A stretch of DNA of 64,000 nt from Kitasatospora sp. A2-31 (GCF_022288725.1 NZ_JAKNTA010000009.1:59316-123315), one strand, 5' to 3'. Counted from the first letter of the stretch, positions 52,243 to 63,874 are shown. The notes: generated by a model from the sequence alone, not told the origin. Program-made: numbers and translations.

Positions 52243-54555
52243 ATGAGCACCTCCACTCCGGGCACCACCGCCCCCGACGCCGCGGCCGACGGCGACGGCC
52301 GGTCGGGTGTCCGGGACCGCGTCGAGCTCTCGATCGGCGGTATGACCTGCGCCTCCTGCGCGGCCCGGATCGAGAAGAAGCTCAACCGGATGGACGGCGT
52401 CGAGGCCACCGTCAACTTCGCCACCGAGAAGGCCCGGATCGACTTCGGGCCCGGGGTGGGGATCGCCGACCTGATCGCCACCGTCGAGAACGCCGGCTAC
52501 ACCGCGGAGCTCCCCCCGCCGCCCGCCACGGCGCCGAGTGCACCGGCCACCGCGGCCGACCCCGCCGCGGAGCAGCGCCCGGCCGACCCGCTGCTGGACC
52601 GGCTGCTGATCAGCGCGGTGCTCAGCATCCCGGTGGTCCTGCTCTCGATGGTCCCCGCCCTGCAGTTCACCAACTGGCAGTGGCTGGCCTTCTCGCTCAC
52701 CGGTCCGGTGGTCGTCTACGGCGGGCTGCCCTTCCACCGCGCCGCCTGGACCAATCTCCGGCACGGCGCGGCGACCATGGACACCCTGGTCTCGCTCGGC
52801 ACCCTGGCGGCCTTCGGCTGGTCCTCCTGGGCCCTGTTCTGGGGCCACGCCGGCATGCCGGGGATGCAGCACGAGTTCTCGCTCTCGATCGGCGCCACCG
52901 ACGCCTCGTCCGCCCTGTACCTGGAGACGGCCGCCGCCGTCACCGTGCTGATCCTGCTCGGCCGACACCTGGAGGCCCGCTCCAAGCGCCGGGCCGGCGC
53001 CGCCCTGCACGCGCTGCTCGACCTCGGCGCCAAGGACGTCTCGGTCCTGGAGAACGGCCGCGAGGTCCGGCTGCCGGTCGACCGGTTGACCGTCGGCATG
53101 CGCTTCGTGGTGCGTCCCGGCGAGAAGATCGCCACGGACGGCACGGTGGTCGAGGGCGCCTCGGCCGTGGACGCCTCGATGCTGACCGGCGAGTCCGTCC
53201 CGGTCGAGGTCGCGGTGGGCGACGCCGTCACGGGTGCCACCGTGAACGCCGGCGGCCGGCTGGTGGTCGCCGCCACCCGGGTCGGCGCGGACACCCAGCT
53301 CGCCCGGATGGCTCAGCTGGTGGAGGACGCCCAGAACGGCAAGGCCGCCGCCCAGCGCCTCGCCGACCGCATCTCCGCCGTGTTCGTGCCCGTGGTGATC
53401 CTGATCGCGCTCGGCACGCTGGTCGGCTGGCTGCTGGTCACCGACAGCCCCACCGAGGCGTTCACCGCGGCCGTGGCCGTGCTGATCATCGCCTGCCCGT
53501 GCGCCCTCGGCCTGGCCACCCCGACCGCGCTGATGGTCGGCACCGGGCGCGGCGCCCAGCTCGGCGTCCTGATCAAGGGCCCCGAAGTCCTCGAGCACAC
53601 CCGCCGCGTCGACACCGTCGTCCTCGACAAGACCGGCACCGTCACCACCGGCCGGATGACCCTGCTCGCCGTCCGCACCGCCGAGGGCGTCACCGAGCAC
53701 GAGGCGCTGCGGCTGGCCGGCGCGCTGGAGCACGCCTCCGAACACCCCATCGCCGCCGCGATCTCCGCTGCCGCCGCCGAGCGCACCGGCACCCTGCCCG
53801 CCGTCGAGGACTTCGAGAACGTGCCCGGCCTCGGCGTCCAAGGCGTGGTGGACGGCCACGCGGTGGTCGCCGGCCGCGAGGCACTGCTCGCCGACTGGGC
53901 GCAGTACCTGCCCGAGTCGCTCGCCGAGGCCAAGCGGGCCGCGGAGGCCGCCGGCCGGACCGCCGTCGCGGTCGGCTGGGACGGCGTAGCGCGTGCTGTC
54001 CTGGAGGTCGCCGACGCCGTCAAGGAGACCAGCGCCGAGGCCATCGCCCAACTGCGAAAGCTCGGTCTGCGGCCGGTGCTGCTCACCGGCGACAACACCG
54101 TCGTGGCCGAGGCGGTCGCCGCCGAGGTCGGCATCGCCCCGGAGGACGTGATCGCCGAGGTGCTGCCCGAGCAGAAGGTCGACGCCGTCCGGCGGCTGCA
54201 GGCCCAGGGCCGGGTCGTCGCGATGGTCGGCGACGGCGTCAACGACGCGGCCGCACTCGCCCAGGCCGACCTCGGCCTGGCCATGGGCACCGGCACCGAC
54301 GCCGCCATCGAGGCCGGCGACCTCACCCTCGTCCGCGGCGACCTGCGCGCCGCCGCCGACGCCATCCGGCTCTCCCGCCGCACCCTCGCCACCATCAAGG
54401 GCAACCTCTTCTGGGCCTTCGGCTACAACGTCGCAGCGATCCCGCTCGCCGCCGCGGGCCTGCTCAACCCGATGATCGCCGGCGCGGCGATGGCCTTCTC
54501 CTCGGTCTTCGTGGTCACCAACAGCCTCCGGCTGCGCCGCTTCCAGCCGTCGTGA
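52243..54555 (+). CDS. copA: Copper-exporting P1B-type ATPase CopA
   Basis: A 770-residue P-type ATPase. One N-terminal HMA domain (GGMTCASCAARIEKKL, about 30-95), then eight membrane helices, the copper-path CPCALGLATP (about 417-426), phosphorylation site DKTGT (Asp462 region), HEHP-like SEHPIAAAI, and GDGVNDAAALAQADLGLAMG. It pumps Cu(I) out of the cell. It follows copZ and shares the CsoR-type operator. ATG 52243 follows AAGGAG. A long hairpin overlaps its stop codon. Confidence 0.95.
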   Translation: MSTSTPGTTAPDAAADGDGRSGVRDRVELSIGGMTCASCAARIEKKLNRMDGVEATVNFATEKARIDFGPGVGIADLIATVENAGYTAELPPPPATAPSAPATAADPAAEQRPADPLLDRLLISAVLSIPVVLLSMVPALQFTNWQWLAFSLTGPVVVYGGLPFHRAAWTNLRHGAATMDTLVSLGTLAAFGWSSWALFWGHAGMPGMQHEFSLSIGATDASSALYLETAAAVTVLILLGRHLEARSKRRAGAALHALLDLGAKDVSVLENGREVRLPVDRLTVGMRFVVRPGEKIATDGTVVEGASAVDASMLTGESVPVEVAVGDAVTGATVNAGGRLVVAATRVGADTQLARMAQLVEDAQNGKAAAQRLADRISAVFVPVVILIALGTLVGWLLVTDSPTEAFTAAVAVLIIACPCALGLATPTALMVGTGRGAQLGVLIKGPEVLEHTRRVDTVVLDKTGTVTTGRMTLLAVRTAEGVTEHEALRLAGALEHASEHPIAAAISAAAAERTGTLPAVEDFENVPGLGVQGVVDGHAVVAGREALLADWAQYLPESLAEAKRAAEAAGRTAVAVGWDGVARAVLEVADAVKETSAEAIAQLRKLGLRPVLLTGDNTVVAEAVAAEVGIAPEDVIAEVLPEQKVDAVRRLQAQGRVVAMVGDGVNDAAALAQADLGLAMGTGTDAAIEAGDLTLVRGDLRAAADAIRLSRRTLATIKGNLFWAFGYNVAAIPLAAAGLLNPMIAGAAMAFSSVFVVTNSLRLRRFQPS

Positions 54556-54611
54556 GCCCGTCATGGCGAGGGCCCGTACCGCGCGGTGCGGGCCTTCGCC
54601 ATGACGGGCTC
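54554..54611 (+). terminator. Long hairpin terminator overlapping the copA stop
   Basis: GAGCCCGTCATGGCGAGGGC and its near-complement (one mismatch over about 23 bp) flank TACCGCGCGGTG, beginning inside the stop codon. It would end copA transcription and also acts opposite to the SDR gene. Confidence 0.88.
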
Positions 54612-54720
54612 AGGGCTCGGGGTCCAGGTTTCGGAGGTCGGGCCACGCCTCGGGGCCCACGCCTCGGGGCCCGCTTCTCAGGGCCCCCGTCTCAGGGCCC
54701 GCGCGTCCGGGGCTCGGGGC

Positions 54721-55440
54721 TCAGCGGCCGAGCAGCTCACCGCCGTTGCAGTGCAGGATCTCGCCGGTGATGAACCCGGCCTCCGGCGAGGCCAGGAAGT
54801 GGACCGCCGCCGCGACCTCGCCGGTCTCCCCTATCCGGCCGAGCAGCGTCCGGGCCGCCCGGCGGGAGACCTCCGCCTCGTCCAGCCGCGGGCCGAAGAA
54901 CTCGGTGCCGGCCACCGTGCCCGGGGCGACGATGTTCGCCGTGATGCCGGAGGTGCCGAGCTGGGCGGCGAGGAAGTGGTTCCAGGCGTGCAGCGAGGCC
55001 TTGGCGGCCCCGAACGAGCCGGCCCCGCGCAGGGCCGCGATCGAACTGATGGTGACCACCCGGCCGGAGCCCGGGGTGAGCCGGTCGCGGATGGACTCGG
55101 TGAGCAGTACCACGGTCAGCACGTTGCGCTCGAAGTCGCCGCGCCAGCGGGCCAGCAGGGCGTGCGGGCCGCCGCCGATCACGGTCTCCCGGCTGCCGGC
55201 GTTGTTGACCAGGACGTCGATCTGCTCGGGCAGTTCGCCGAGTGCCGCCTCGACGGCGTCCGGATCCGCGAGGTCACAGACCAGCGGGGTGACGTGGGGC
55301 CCCAGGTCGGCCGCGGCCTGTTCGAGCACCGCTCGCCGGCGGCCCACGATCACGACCCGTTCGCCCGCGTCGGCGAAGCGGCGCGCCACCTCGTACCCGA
55401 TCCCCGTGCCACCGCCGGTGACAACCACGTTCCTGGCCAT
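54721..55440 (-). CDS. Short-chain dehydrogenase/reductase with Phe in place of catalytic Tyr
   Basis: A 239-residue classical SDR: VVVTGGGTGIGYEVARRF (NAD(P) motif), VCDLADP, VLVNNAG, TISSIAAL (catalytic Ser region), and FGAAKASLHAWNHF. The usual catalytic YxxxK is Phe143-x3-Lys147, so the proton-donating Tyr is missing. NIVAPGTVAGTEFF and the end HCNGGELLGR are normal. It may have lost oxidoreductase activity or use another acid. ATG 55440 follows GGGAGGGAG. It lies opposite to copA. Confidence 0.9.
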   Translation of the reverse strand: MARNVVVTGGGTGIGYEVARRFADAGERVVIVGRRRAVLEQAAADLGPHVTPLVCDLADPDAVEAALGELPEQIDVLVNNAGSRETVIGGGPHALLARWRGDFERNVLTVVLLTESIRDRLTPGSGRVVTISSIAALRGAGSFGAAKASLHAWNHFLAAQLGTSGITANIVAPGTVAGTEFFGPRLDEAEVSRRAARTLLGRIGETGEVAAAVHFLASPEAGFITGEILHCNGGELLGR

Positions 55441-55900
55441 CTGCGCACTCCCTCCCCAGTTCCGCCGCCACGCTGCGAGGGTGCGGGGCGGTCCGTACCG
55501 GAATGCCACGATTCCTATCACGCTCGGTTGCCGTGACTGCGGGGAGGGTGACGTCGCCGCCGCCGGAAGGTGTGGTATGGGCGGGACACCACGCGCACAC
55601 GGAGCGTGGCGAGAGGCAGCTCACACCCCCCGGGCGTAACTTCTCGCACCCTGATACGTCTTAGGTTGGTAGTGCGGCAGTTTTCGGTGGGCGGCGGCGT
55701 GGTGAACGGCTTCACGTCACCGCACGGCCACCGCTGCCGCCGACGGGGCTCCGGCGGGCCCCGGGACGGTCGCCGACTCTCGGCGGCCTTCGCGCACGGC
55801 GCCGGGGTGTGGCGGGTCTGGGACGCTTTGAGCGGCCGTCCCGGGCTGCGGCCGCCCCGGAGTCGTGCGCCGTCTGTCTCCCGTCCTCGCGACGGGACGG
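55441..55900. other. Gene-free stretch before the citrate-synthase terminator
   Basis: About 460 bp. Frames here are arginine/proline-rich shadows without family features. A stretch around 55640-55690 is AT-richer (CTGATACGTCTTAGGTTGG) and may hold the SDR promoter or an unrecognised small-RNA promoter. Nothing else is recognised. Confidence 0.45.
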
Positions 55901-55937
55901 CGAAGGGCCCGGCCGCGCAGTGCGGCCGGGCCCTTCG
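55901..55937. terminator. Perfect hairpin terminator of citrate synthase
   Basis: A 16-bp perfect stem CGAAGGGCCCGGCCGC with its complement, loop GCAGT, lies 75 bp past the citrate-synthase stop codon. Confidence 0.9.
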
Positions 55938-56011
55938 TGGTCCCACGTCGGCGGTCCCCGCTCAGCGGGGTCTGGTCAGCGACCGGTCAGGCGCCAGTGA
56001 CCGGTCGCGGA

Positions 56012-57301
56012 TCAGCGGTCGCCGAGCTCGACGTAGTCGCGGATCGCGGTGCCCGTGTAGATCTGGCGCGGACGGCCGATCCGGCTGGTCGGGTCGTTGA
56101 TCATCTCGTGCCAGTGGGCGATCCAGCCCGGCAGCCGGCCGAGGGCGAACAGCACCGTGAACATGCTGGTCGGGAAGCCCATGGCGCGGTAGATCAGGCC
56201 GGTGTAGAAGTCCACGTTCGGGTAGAGCTTGCGCGAGACGAAGAAGTCGTCCTTGAGCGCGTGCTCCTCCAGCTTGAGCGCGATCTCCAGCAGTTCGTCG
56301 GACTTGCCGAGCTGGCTCAGGACCTCGTGCGCCAGCTGCTTGACCTGCGCGGCGCGCGGGTCGAACGCCTTGTACACGCGGTGGCCGAAGCCCATCAGCT
56401 TGACGCCGTCCTCGCGGTTCTTCACCTTGCGGATGAACGCGTCGACGTCGCCGCCGTCCTTCTGGATGCTCTCCAGCATCTCCAGCACCGCCTGGTTGGC
56501 GCCGCCGTGCAGCGGGCCCCAGAGCGCCGAGATACCGGCCGAGATCGAGGCGAACAGGTTGGCGTGGCTGGAGCCGACCAGGCGCACGGTGGACGTCGAG
56601 CAGTTCTGCTCGTGGTCCGCGTGCAGGATCAGCAGCTTGTCGAGGGCGTTGACCACGACCGGGTTGAGCTCGTAGTCCTCCGCGGGGACGGCGAACGTCA
56701 TCCGCAGCAGGTTCTCGACGTAGCTCAGGTCGTTGCGCGGGTAGACGAAGGGCTGGCCCATCGCCTTCTTGTACGCGTAGGCCGCGATGGTGGGGAGCTT
56801 CGCCAGCAGGCGGACCGTCGACAGGTGCCGCTGGGCGGCGTCGAACGGGTTGTGGCTCTCCGGGTAGAAGGTGGACAGCGCGCCGACCACCGAGGACAGC
56901 ATCGCCATCGGGTGGGCGTCCCGCGGGAAGCCCTGGAAGAAGCGCTTGACGTCCTCGTGCAGCAGGGTGTGCTGGGTGATCTCGCGGCTGAACTCCGACA
57001 GCTGGTCGGCCCTCGGGAGCTCGCCGTTGATCAGGAGGTACGCGGTCTCGATGAAGCTGCCCCGCTCGGCGAGCTGCTCGATCGGGTAGCCGCGGTACCG
57101 CAGGATGCCGTTGTCACCGTCCACGAAGGTGATCGCGGACTTGTACGCGGCGGTGTTACCGAAGCCGTTGTCCAGGGTGACCAGGCCGGTCTGCGGGAGC
57201 AGCTTCGAGATGTCGAAGCCGGCGTTGCCCGCAGTGCTCTCGACGACGGGGTACTCGTACTCGCCGTCCTGGTACCGCAGTACTACCGAGTTGTCGCTCA
57301 C
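56012..57301 (-). CDS. gltA: Citrate synthase
   Basis: A 429-residue type-II-size citrate synthase. It starts SDNSVVLRYQDGEYEYPVV and contains FVDGDNGILRYRGYPIEQLAE, ILHADHEQNCSTSTVRLVGSSHAN (catalytic His), GPLHGGANQAVLEML (catalytic His), MGFGHRVYKAFDPRA and FPTSMFTVLFALGRLPGWIAHW. It condenses acetyl-CoA with oxaloacetate, the first TCA step. GTG 57301 follows GAGGAAG. A nearly perfect 18-bp palindrome lies in its leader at 57480-57497, pointing to a regulator. A solitary gene. Confidence 0.96.
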   Translation of the reverse strand: MSDNSVVLRYQDGEYEYPVVESTAGNAGFDISKLLPQTGLVTLDNGFGNTAAYKSAITFVDGDNGILRYRGYPIEQLAERGSFIETAYLLINGELPRADQLSEFSREITQHTLLHEDVKRFFQGFPRDAHPMAMLSSVVGALSTFYPESHNPFDAAQRHLSTVRLLAKLPTIAAYAYKKAMGQPFVYPRNDLSYVENLLRMTFAVPAEDYELNPVVVNALDKLLILHADHEQNCSTSTVRLVGSSHANLFASISAGISALWGPLHGGANQAVLEMLESIQKDGGDVDAFIRKVKNREDGVKLMGFGHRVYKAFDPRAAQVKQLAHEVLSQLGKSDELLEIALKLEEHALKDDFFVSRKLYPNVDFYTGLIYRAMGFPTSMFTVLFALGRLPGWIAHWHEMINDPTSRIGRPRQIYTGTAIRDYVELGDR

Positions 57302-57386
57302 GTCTTCCTCACCGACGAAATGAATCCTCTTCCAAGGTGCCCTGACTGTCTCTACCATCCCCCATCTGGAGGACAGCCGCGCACCC

Positions 57387-57411
57387 GGGGTGGCCCGAAA
57401 GGGACCACCCC
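57387..57411. terminator. Hairpin between recD2 and citrate synthase
   Basis: GGGGTGG / CCACCCC outer stem and CCC-GAAA-GGG inner stem with one bulged A. It lies in the citrate-synthase leader, downstream of recD2; it may end recD2 transcription or fold in the gltA 5' leader. Confidence 0.6.
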
Positions 57412-57479
57412 TACAAAACCTGCCGCCCCAGCCGGTACGAACCGGACAAGATCGGCACCACCCCAGGCTCTGCCGTAAA

Positions 57480-57497
57480 TCTCTTCACGTCAAGAGA
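57480..57497. promoter_or_regulatory. 18-bp palindrome upstream of citrate synthase
   Basis: TCTCTT-CACGTC-AAGAGA has 6-bp perfect arms and an ACGT centre; only the C/C pair breaks symmetry. It is 180 bp before the gltA start and 29 bp after the recD2 stop. Probable operator; the regulator is not identified. Confidence 0.6.
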
Positions 57498-57525
57498 ACA
57501 ATAGAGGCAACCATCCGTTGGAGAA

Positions 57526-59775
57526 TCACCCAGTGGCCAGCCGATGATCCAGCGCGGCATGCCTCCGACCTGCGCTGACGGCCCGAACGGCCTGCCCGAT
57601 CGCCTTGCGTGACCCCACCAGCACCACCAGTTTCCTCGCCCTGGTCACAGCCGTGTAGAGCAGGTTCCGCTGGAGCATCGTCCACGCGGACGTGGTGACC
57701 GGAATCACCACCACCGGATACTCGCTCCCCTGCGACCGGTGGATCGTCACCGCGTACGCGTGCGCCAGCTCGTCCAACTCGTCGAAGTCGTACGGCACCT
57801 CCTCGTCCTCGTCGGTCAGCACGGTCAACCGCTGGTCGTCCACGCTGAGCGCCGTCACCACTCCCACTGTGCCGTTGAAGACCCCGTTCCGCCCCTTGTC
57901 GTAGTTGTTGCGGATCTGGGTGACCTTGTCCCCCACCCGGAACGTGCGCCCGCCGAACCGCCGCTCGGCCAGCCCCTCCCGGGCCGGCGTCACCGCCGCC
58001 TGCAGCAGCGTGTTCAGGTTCCCCGCCCCCGCCGGCCCCCGGTGCATCGGCGCCAGCACCTGCACGTCCCGCCGGGCGTCGTAGCCGAACCGCTGCGGGA
58101 TCCGCCGCGCCACCACGTCCACCGTCAGCCCCGCCGCCCGCTCGGCGTCGTCCTCCACGAACAGGAAGAAGTCCGCCATCCCCTCCGTCAGCGGCGGCAG
58201 CCCCTCGTTGATCCGGTGCGCGTTGGTCACCACGCCGGACTGCTGCGCCTGCCGGAAGATCCTGGTCAGCCGCACCGACGGGATCGGGCTCCCTTCCGCC
58301 AGCAGGTCCCGCAGCACCTCGCCGGCACCGACCGAGGGCAGCTGGTCCACGTCCCCCACGAACAGCAGGTGCGCCCCCGGCGCCACCGCCTTGACCAGCT
58401 TGTTCGCCAGGATCAGGTCCAGCATCGAGGCCTCGTCCACCACCACCAGGTCCGCATCCAGCGGCCGGTCCCGGTCGTACGCAGCGTCCCCGCCCGGCTT
58501 CAGCTCCAGCAGCCGGTGCACCGTGGACGCCTCCACCCCCGTCAGCTCCGACAGCCGCTTCGCCGCCCGGCCGGTCGGCGCCGCCAGCACCACCTTCGCC
58601 CGCTTCGCCAGCGCCAGCGTCACGATCGACTTCACCGTGAACGACTTCCCGCAGCCCGGGCCCCCCGTCAGCACCGCGACCTTCTCGGTCAGCGCCAGCC
58701 GCACCGACTGCTCCTGCTCGGGCGCCAGCTCCGCCCCGGTCTGCTTCGCCAACCAGCCGAGCGCCACCGGCCAGTCCACGTCCGCGAACCACGGCATCCG
58801 GTCCGCGTCCGCCCGCAGCAGCCGCAGCAGCTGGTTGGACAGCGAGATCTCCGCCCGGTGGAACGGAACCAGGTACACCGCCGTGATCGGCTCGCCGTCG
58901 TCCGCCGGGACCGTCTCCCGCACCACCCCCTCCGCCGCCACCAGCTCGGCCAGGCAGTCGATCACCAGCCCCACGTCCACCTGGAGCAGCTTCACCCCGT
59001 CCGCGATCAGCCGTTCCTCCGGCAGGTAGCAGTGCCCCTGGTCGCTGCTCTGCGACAGCGCGTACTGCAGCCCCGCCTTCACCCGCTCCGGACTGTCGTG
59101 CGGGATGCCGACCGCCTGCGCGATCCGGTCCGCCGTCAGGAAACCGATGCCCCACACGTCCGACGCCAGCCGGTACGGCTCCTGCTTCACCACCCCGATC
59201 GAGCCGTCCCCGTACTGCTTGTAGATCCGCACCGCGAGCGACGTCGACACACCGACGCCCTGGAGGAAGACCATCACCTCCTTGATGGACTTCTGCTCCT
59301 CCCAGGCCGCCGCGATCTTCTTCGTCCGCTTCGGCCCGAGCCCCGGCACCTCGATCAGCCGCCCCGGCTCGTTCTCGATCACCTCCAGGGTGTCCACCCC
59401 GAACCGCTCCACGATCCGCTCGGCGAACCGCGGCCCGATGCCCTTGATCAGGCCCGAGCCGAGGTAGCGCCGGATCCCCTGGACGGTGGCCGGCAGCACC
59501 GTCGTGTAGTTCTCCACCACGAACTGGCGCCCGTACTGCGGGTGCGACCCCCAGCGCCCGTGCAGCCTCAGCGACTCGCCCGGCTGCGCACCCAGCAGCG
59601 CGCCGACCACCGTGAGCAGGTCGTTGCCCCCGCGCCCCGTGTCCACCCGGGCCACCGTGTAGCCCGTCTCCTCGTTCGCGTAGGTGATGCGCTCCAGCAC
59701 CCCCTCGACCTGCGCGAGCTGACGCGGCTGATCCGCCCGGCCCGCCGGCGACTGCTGCTGCGACTGCCCGGCCAC
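57526..59775 (-). CDS. recD2: RecD2-type ATP-dependent DNA helicase
   Basis: A 749-residue SF1B helicase. The N-terminal OB-like and helix-hairpin-helix part (LGSGLIKGIGPRFAERIVERFG, IEVPGLGPKRTKKIAAAWEEQ) is that of RecD2. The helicase core has Walker A LTGGPGCGKSFT, motif II VVVDEASMLD, motif III FVGDVDQLPSVGAGEVL, IFRQAQQS and the VI motif VTIHRSQGSEYPVVVIP...YTAVTRARK. It unwinds DNA 5'-3' in repair without RecBC. GTG 59775 follows AAGGGGG. It is divergent from the glyoxalase-fold gene. Confidence 0.94.
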   Translation of the reverse strand: MAGQSQQQSPAGRADQPRQLAQVEGVLERITYANEETGYTVARVDTGRGGNDLLTVVGALLGAQPGESLRLHGRWGSHPQYGRQFVVENYTTVLPATVQGIRRYLGSGLIKGIGPRFAERIVERFGVDTLEVIENEPGRLIEVPGLGPKRTKKIAAAWEEQKSIKEVMVFLQGVGVSTSLAVRIYKQYGDGSIGVVKQEPYRLASDVWGIGFLTADRIAQAVGIPHDSPERVKAGLQYALSQSSDQGHCYLPEERLIADGVKLLQVDVGLVIDCLAELVAAEGVVRETVPADDGEPITAVYLVPFHRAEISLSNQLLRLLRADADRMPWFADVDWPVALGWLAKQTGAELAPEQEQSVRLALTEKVAVLTGGPGCGKSFTVKSIVTLALAKRAKVVLAAPTGRAAKRLSELTGVEASTVHRLLELKPGGDAAYDRDRPLDADLVVVDEASMLDLILANKLVKAVAPGAHLLFVGDVDQLPSVGAGEVLRDLLAEGSPIPSVRLTRIFRQAQQSGVVTNAHRINEGLPPLTEGMADFFLFVEDDAERAAGLTVDVVARRIPQRFGYDARRDVQVLAPMHRGPAGAGNLNTLLQAAVTPAREGLAERRFGGRTFRVGDKVTQIRNNYDKGRNGVFNGTVGVVTALSVDDQRLTVLTDEDEEVPYDFDELDELAHAYAVTIHRSQGSEYPVVVIPVTTSAWTMLQRNLLYTAVTRARKLVVLVGSRKAIGQAVRAVSAGRRHAALDHRLATG

Positions 59776-59936
59776 CCGGCCCCCTTTACCAGTACGGGTG
59801 CACTTCCGCTACGCACCGTACCGCCCGGGTGCGACAGCCGGTGACCGGATGCCAGGCTGGTACCGGTAGAGGGGGATCTCTCCGCCCCGGCCCGCGACCC
59901 CCGCGGCGACGGGCCCGCCCAAGGAGCCGTGCCGCC

Positions 59937-60767
59937 ATGCTCACCACCGCCGTCACCCCCGGGTCGCCCAACTGGCTCGACCTCACCAGCCCGGACACCG
60001 CCGACTCCGCCACCTTCTATGCCACCGTGCTCGGCTGGACCTTCGTCGCCACCGACCTCGAGGACGGCAGCCACGGACTCTTCCGGCAGCAGGGCCGCAC
60101 CGTCGCCGCCGTCGGCCCGGTCGGCTCCGACGACGGCGACCCGGCATGGACGATCTCCTTCTGCAGCCTCGACGTCGACCGGACCGCCGAGTTGGTCGAG
60201 GCCGCCGGCGGTCTCGTCCACACCACCGCGTCGGACGCCGCGGCGACCGCCGCCGCGGCCGCCGTCCCGCTCGCCACGCTGGCCGAGGCCCGGACGATCC
60301 ACTGCACCGACCCCACCGGGGCCCGGTTCGCCGTCCGGCAGCCCGGCCGGACCCCCGGCCTGGAGGCCGTCACCGAGCCCGGCACGTTCTGCTGGGCCGA
60401 GTGCTACAGCGTCGACGCCGAGGCGGCCAAGGCCTTCTACCGCGCCGTCTTCGCCTGGCAGGAGCAGGACGTCCCGTTCGGCGAGGGGGTGTACACGGTC
60501 CTGACCCCGGCCGGCGGCGGCACCGACGACGCCCATGGCGGCCTGCTGCAGCTCAGCCCCGAGCGCACCGCCGCGGGCACCGGCTCGCACTGGCTCCCCT
60601 ACTTCGAAGTCCCCAACGTGGACGCGGCCGTCGCCCTCGCGGAGCGGCTCCGCGCGACCGTCCGGACGGCGCCGACGGACGTGCACGGCGTGGGCCGGCT
60701 CGCCCAGCTCGCCGACCCGTACGGTGCCGTGTTCGCCGTCATCACCAGTGCGCCGCCGAGCGGATGA
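59937..60767 (+). CDS. Two-domain glyoxalase/VOC-family protein
   Basis: A 276-residue protein with two VOC modules: residues about 8-125 (PNWLDLTSPDTADSATFYATVLGWTF, ...DPTGARFAV) and about 140-270 (GTFCWAECYSVDAEAAKAFYRAVFAW, ...DPYGAVFAV). The pairs WLDL/WAEC and the DP-G-A-x-F-A-V strands match VOC enzymes that bind one metal per pair of modules. The substrate, a small methylglyoxal-like or phosphonate compound, is unknown. ATG 59937 follows AAGGAG. It is divergent from recD2. Confidence 0.9.
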   Translation: MLTTAVTPGSPNWLDLTSPDTADSATFYATVLGWTFVATDLEDGSHGLFRQQGRTVAAVGPVGSDDGDPAWTISFCSLDVDRTAELVEAAGGLVHTTASDAAATAAAAAVPLATLAEARTIHCTDPTGARFAVRQPGRTPGLEAVTEPGTFCWAECYSVDAEAAKAFYRAVFAWQEQDVPFGEGVYTVLTPAGGGTDDAHGGLLQLSPERTAAGTGSHWLPYFEVPNVDAAVALAERLRATVRTAPTDVHGVGRLAQLADPYGAVFAVITSAPPSG

Positions 60768-60941
60768 CAGGAGGTCACCCGCTCGGCCCCTCGTCCAGCC
60801 CGGCTCGCGGGGCCTGGAGGGCCGTCAGGGGCACCCAGGCGCCGGCGGGGCCCTCGGGGCGGGCAGGGAGGGTCCGAGCGGGCCGTGCGGGTGCCGGTAG
60901 CGGGCTGCAGCGGCGCCCGCGGTTCCGCCTAGGCTGTGATC

Positions 60942-61394
60942 ATGACCGACCTGACGATCCGCCGGGCCAGCGCCGACGACCTGCCGGCGATAGTGGCCAT
61001 GCTCGCCGACGACCCCCTGGGCGCCACCCGCGAGAGCCCCGACGACCTGACCCCCTATCGGACGGCCTTCGCCCGGATCGAAGCCGACCCGCACCAGCAC
61101 CTCGTCGTCGCCGAGCGCGCCGGCCGGGCCGTGGGCACCCTCCAGCTCACCGTCGTCCCCGGCCTCTCCCGCAAGGGCTCGACCCGCACGATCATCGAGG
61201 CGGTCCGGATCCACGCAGACGAACGCGGAAGCGGGCTCGGGACCGAGCTGATCCGCTGGGCGATCGACCGCTCCCGCGAGCTCGACGCCGATCTCGTCCA
61301 GCTCACCTCCGACGCGACCCGCACCGACGCCCACCGCTTCTACGAGCGCCTCGGATTCGTCGCCTCGCACCTCGGATTCAAACTCAAGCTCTGA
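60942..61394 (+). CDS. GNAT-family N-acetyltransferase
   Basis: A 150-residue acetyltransferase: LTIRRASADDLPAIVAMLADD, VAERAGRAVGTLQLTVVPGL, IEAVRIHADERGSGLGTELIRWAI (acetyl-CoA loop R-G-S-G-L-G) and TRTDAHRFYERLGFVASHLGFKL. It acetylates a small amine or protein residue; the substrate is unknown. ATG 60942 lies about 8 bases after a TAGGCT -10-like box, so the mRNA is probably leaderless; GTG 60936 is a less likely start. It ends close to the 5S rRNA terminator. Confidence 0.9.
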   Translation: MTDLTIRRASADDLPAIVAMLADDPLGATRESPDDLTPYRTAFARIEADPHQHLVVAERAGRAVGTLQLTVVPGLSRKGSTRTIIEAVRIHADERGSGLGTELIRWAIDRSRELDADLVQLTSDATRTDAHRFYERLGFVASHLGFKLKL

Positions 61395-61421
61395 CCCGGA
61401 GCCCCGATCGTCCAGAAATGC

Positions 61422-61459
61422 GAAGAACCCCCATCCGGGAATCCGGATGGGGGTTCTTC
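61422..61459. terminator. Bidirectional terminator of the rRNA operon and GNAT gene
   Basis: A 17-bp perfect stem (GAAGAACCCCCATCCGG with its complement) and GAAT loop lies 9 bp past the 5S 3' end. It ends rRNA transcription on the minus strand and GNAT transcription on the plus strand. Confidence 0.92.
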
Positions 61460-61468
61460 AGAAGAATT

Positions 61469-61587
61469 GTTCGGCGGCGTCCTACTCTCCCACAGGGTCC
61501 CCCCTGCAGTACCATCGGCGCTGTGAGGCTTAGCTTCCGGGTTCGGAATGTAACCGGGCGTTTCCCTCACGCTATGACCACCGAAAC
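61469..61587 (-). rRNA. rrf: 5S ribosomal RNA
   Basis: About 119 nt on the minus strand. The RNA begins GUUUCGGUGGUCAUAGCG, contains CCCGGUUACAUUCCGAACCCG and ends GAGUAGGACGCCGCCGAAC, matching Streptomyces 5S in sequence and length. It follows the 23S gene by about 80 nt and is followed by a strong terminator. Confidence 0.97.
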
Positions 61588-61670
61588 ACTATGAAACTAT
61601 CCGCCACCCACCCGCAGAGCGGTAGGGGGTCGTTGTTTCAGAACAACACAGTGGACGCGAGCAACTGAGG

Positions 61671-63874
<2,204 letters not shown>

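Noticed and set aside
55518..55946. Minus-strand frame before citrate synthase terminator
   Set aside because: It includes the terminator hairpin and has no recognisable protein features.
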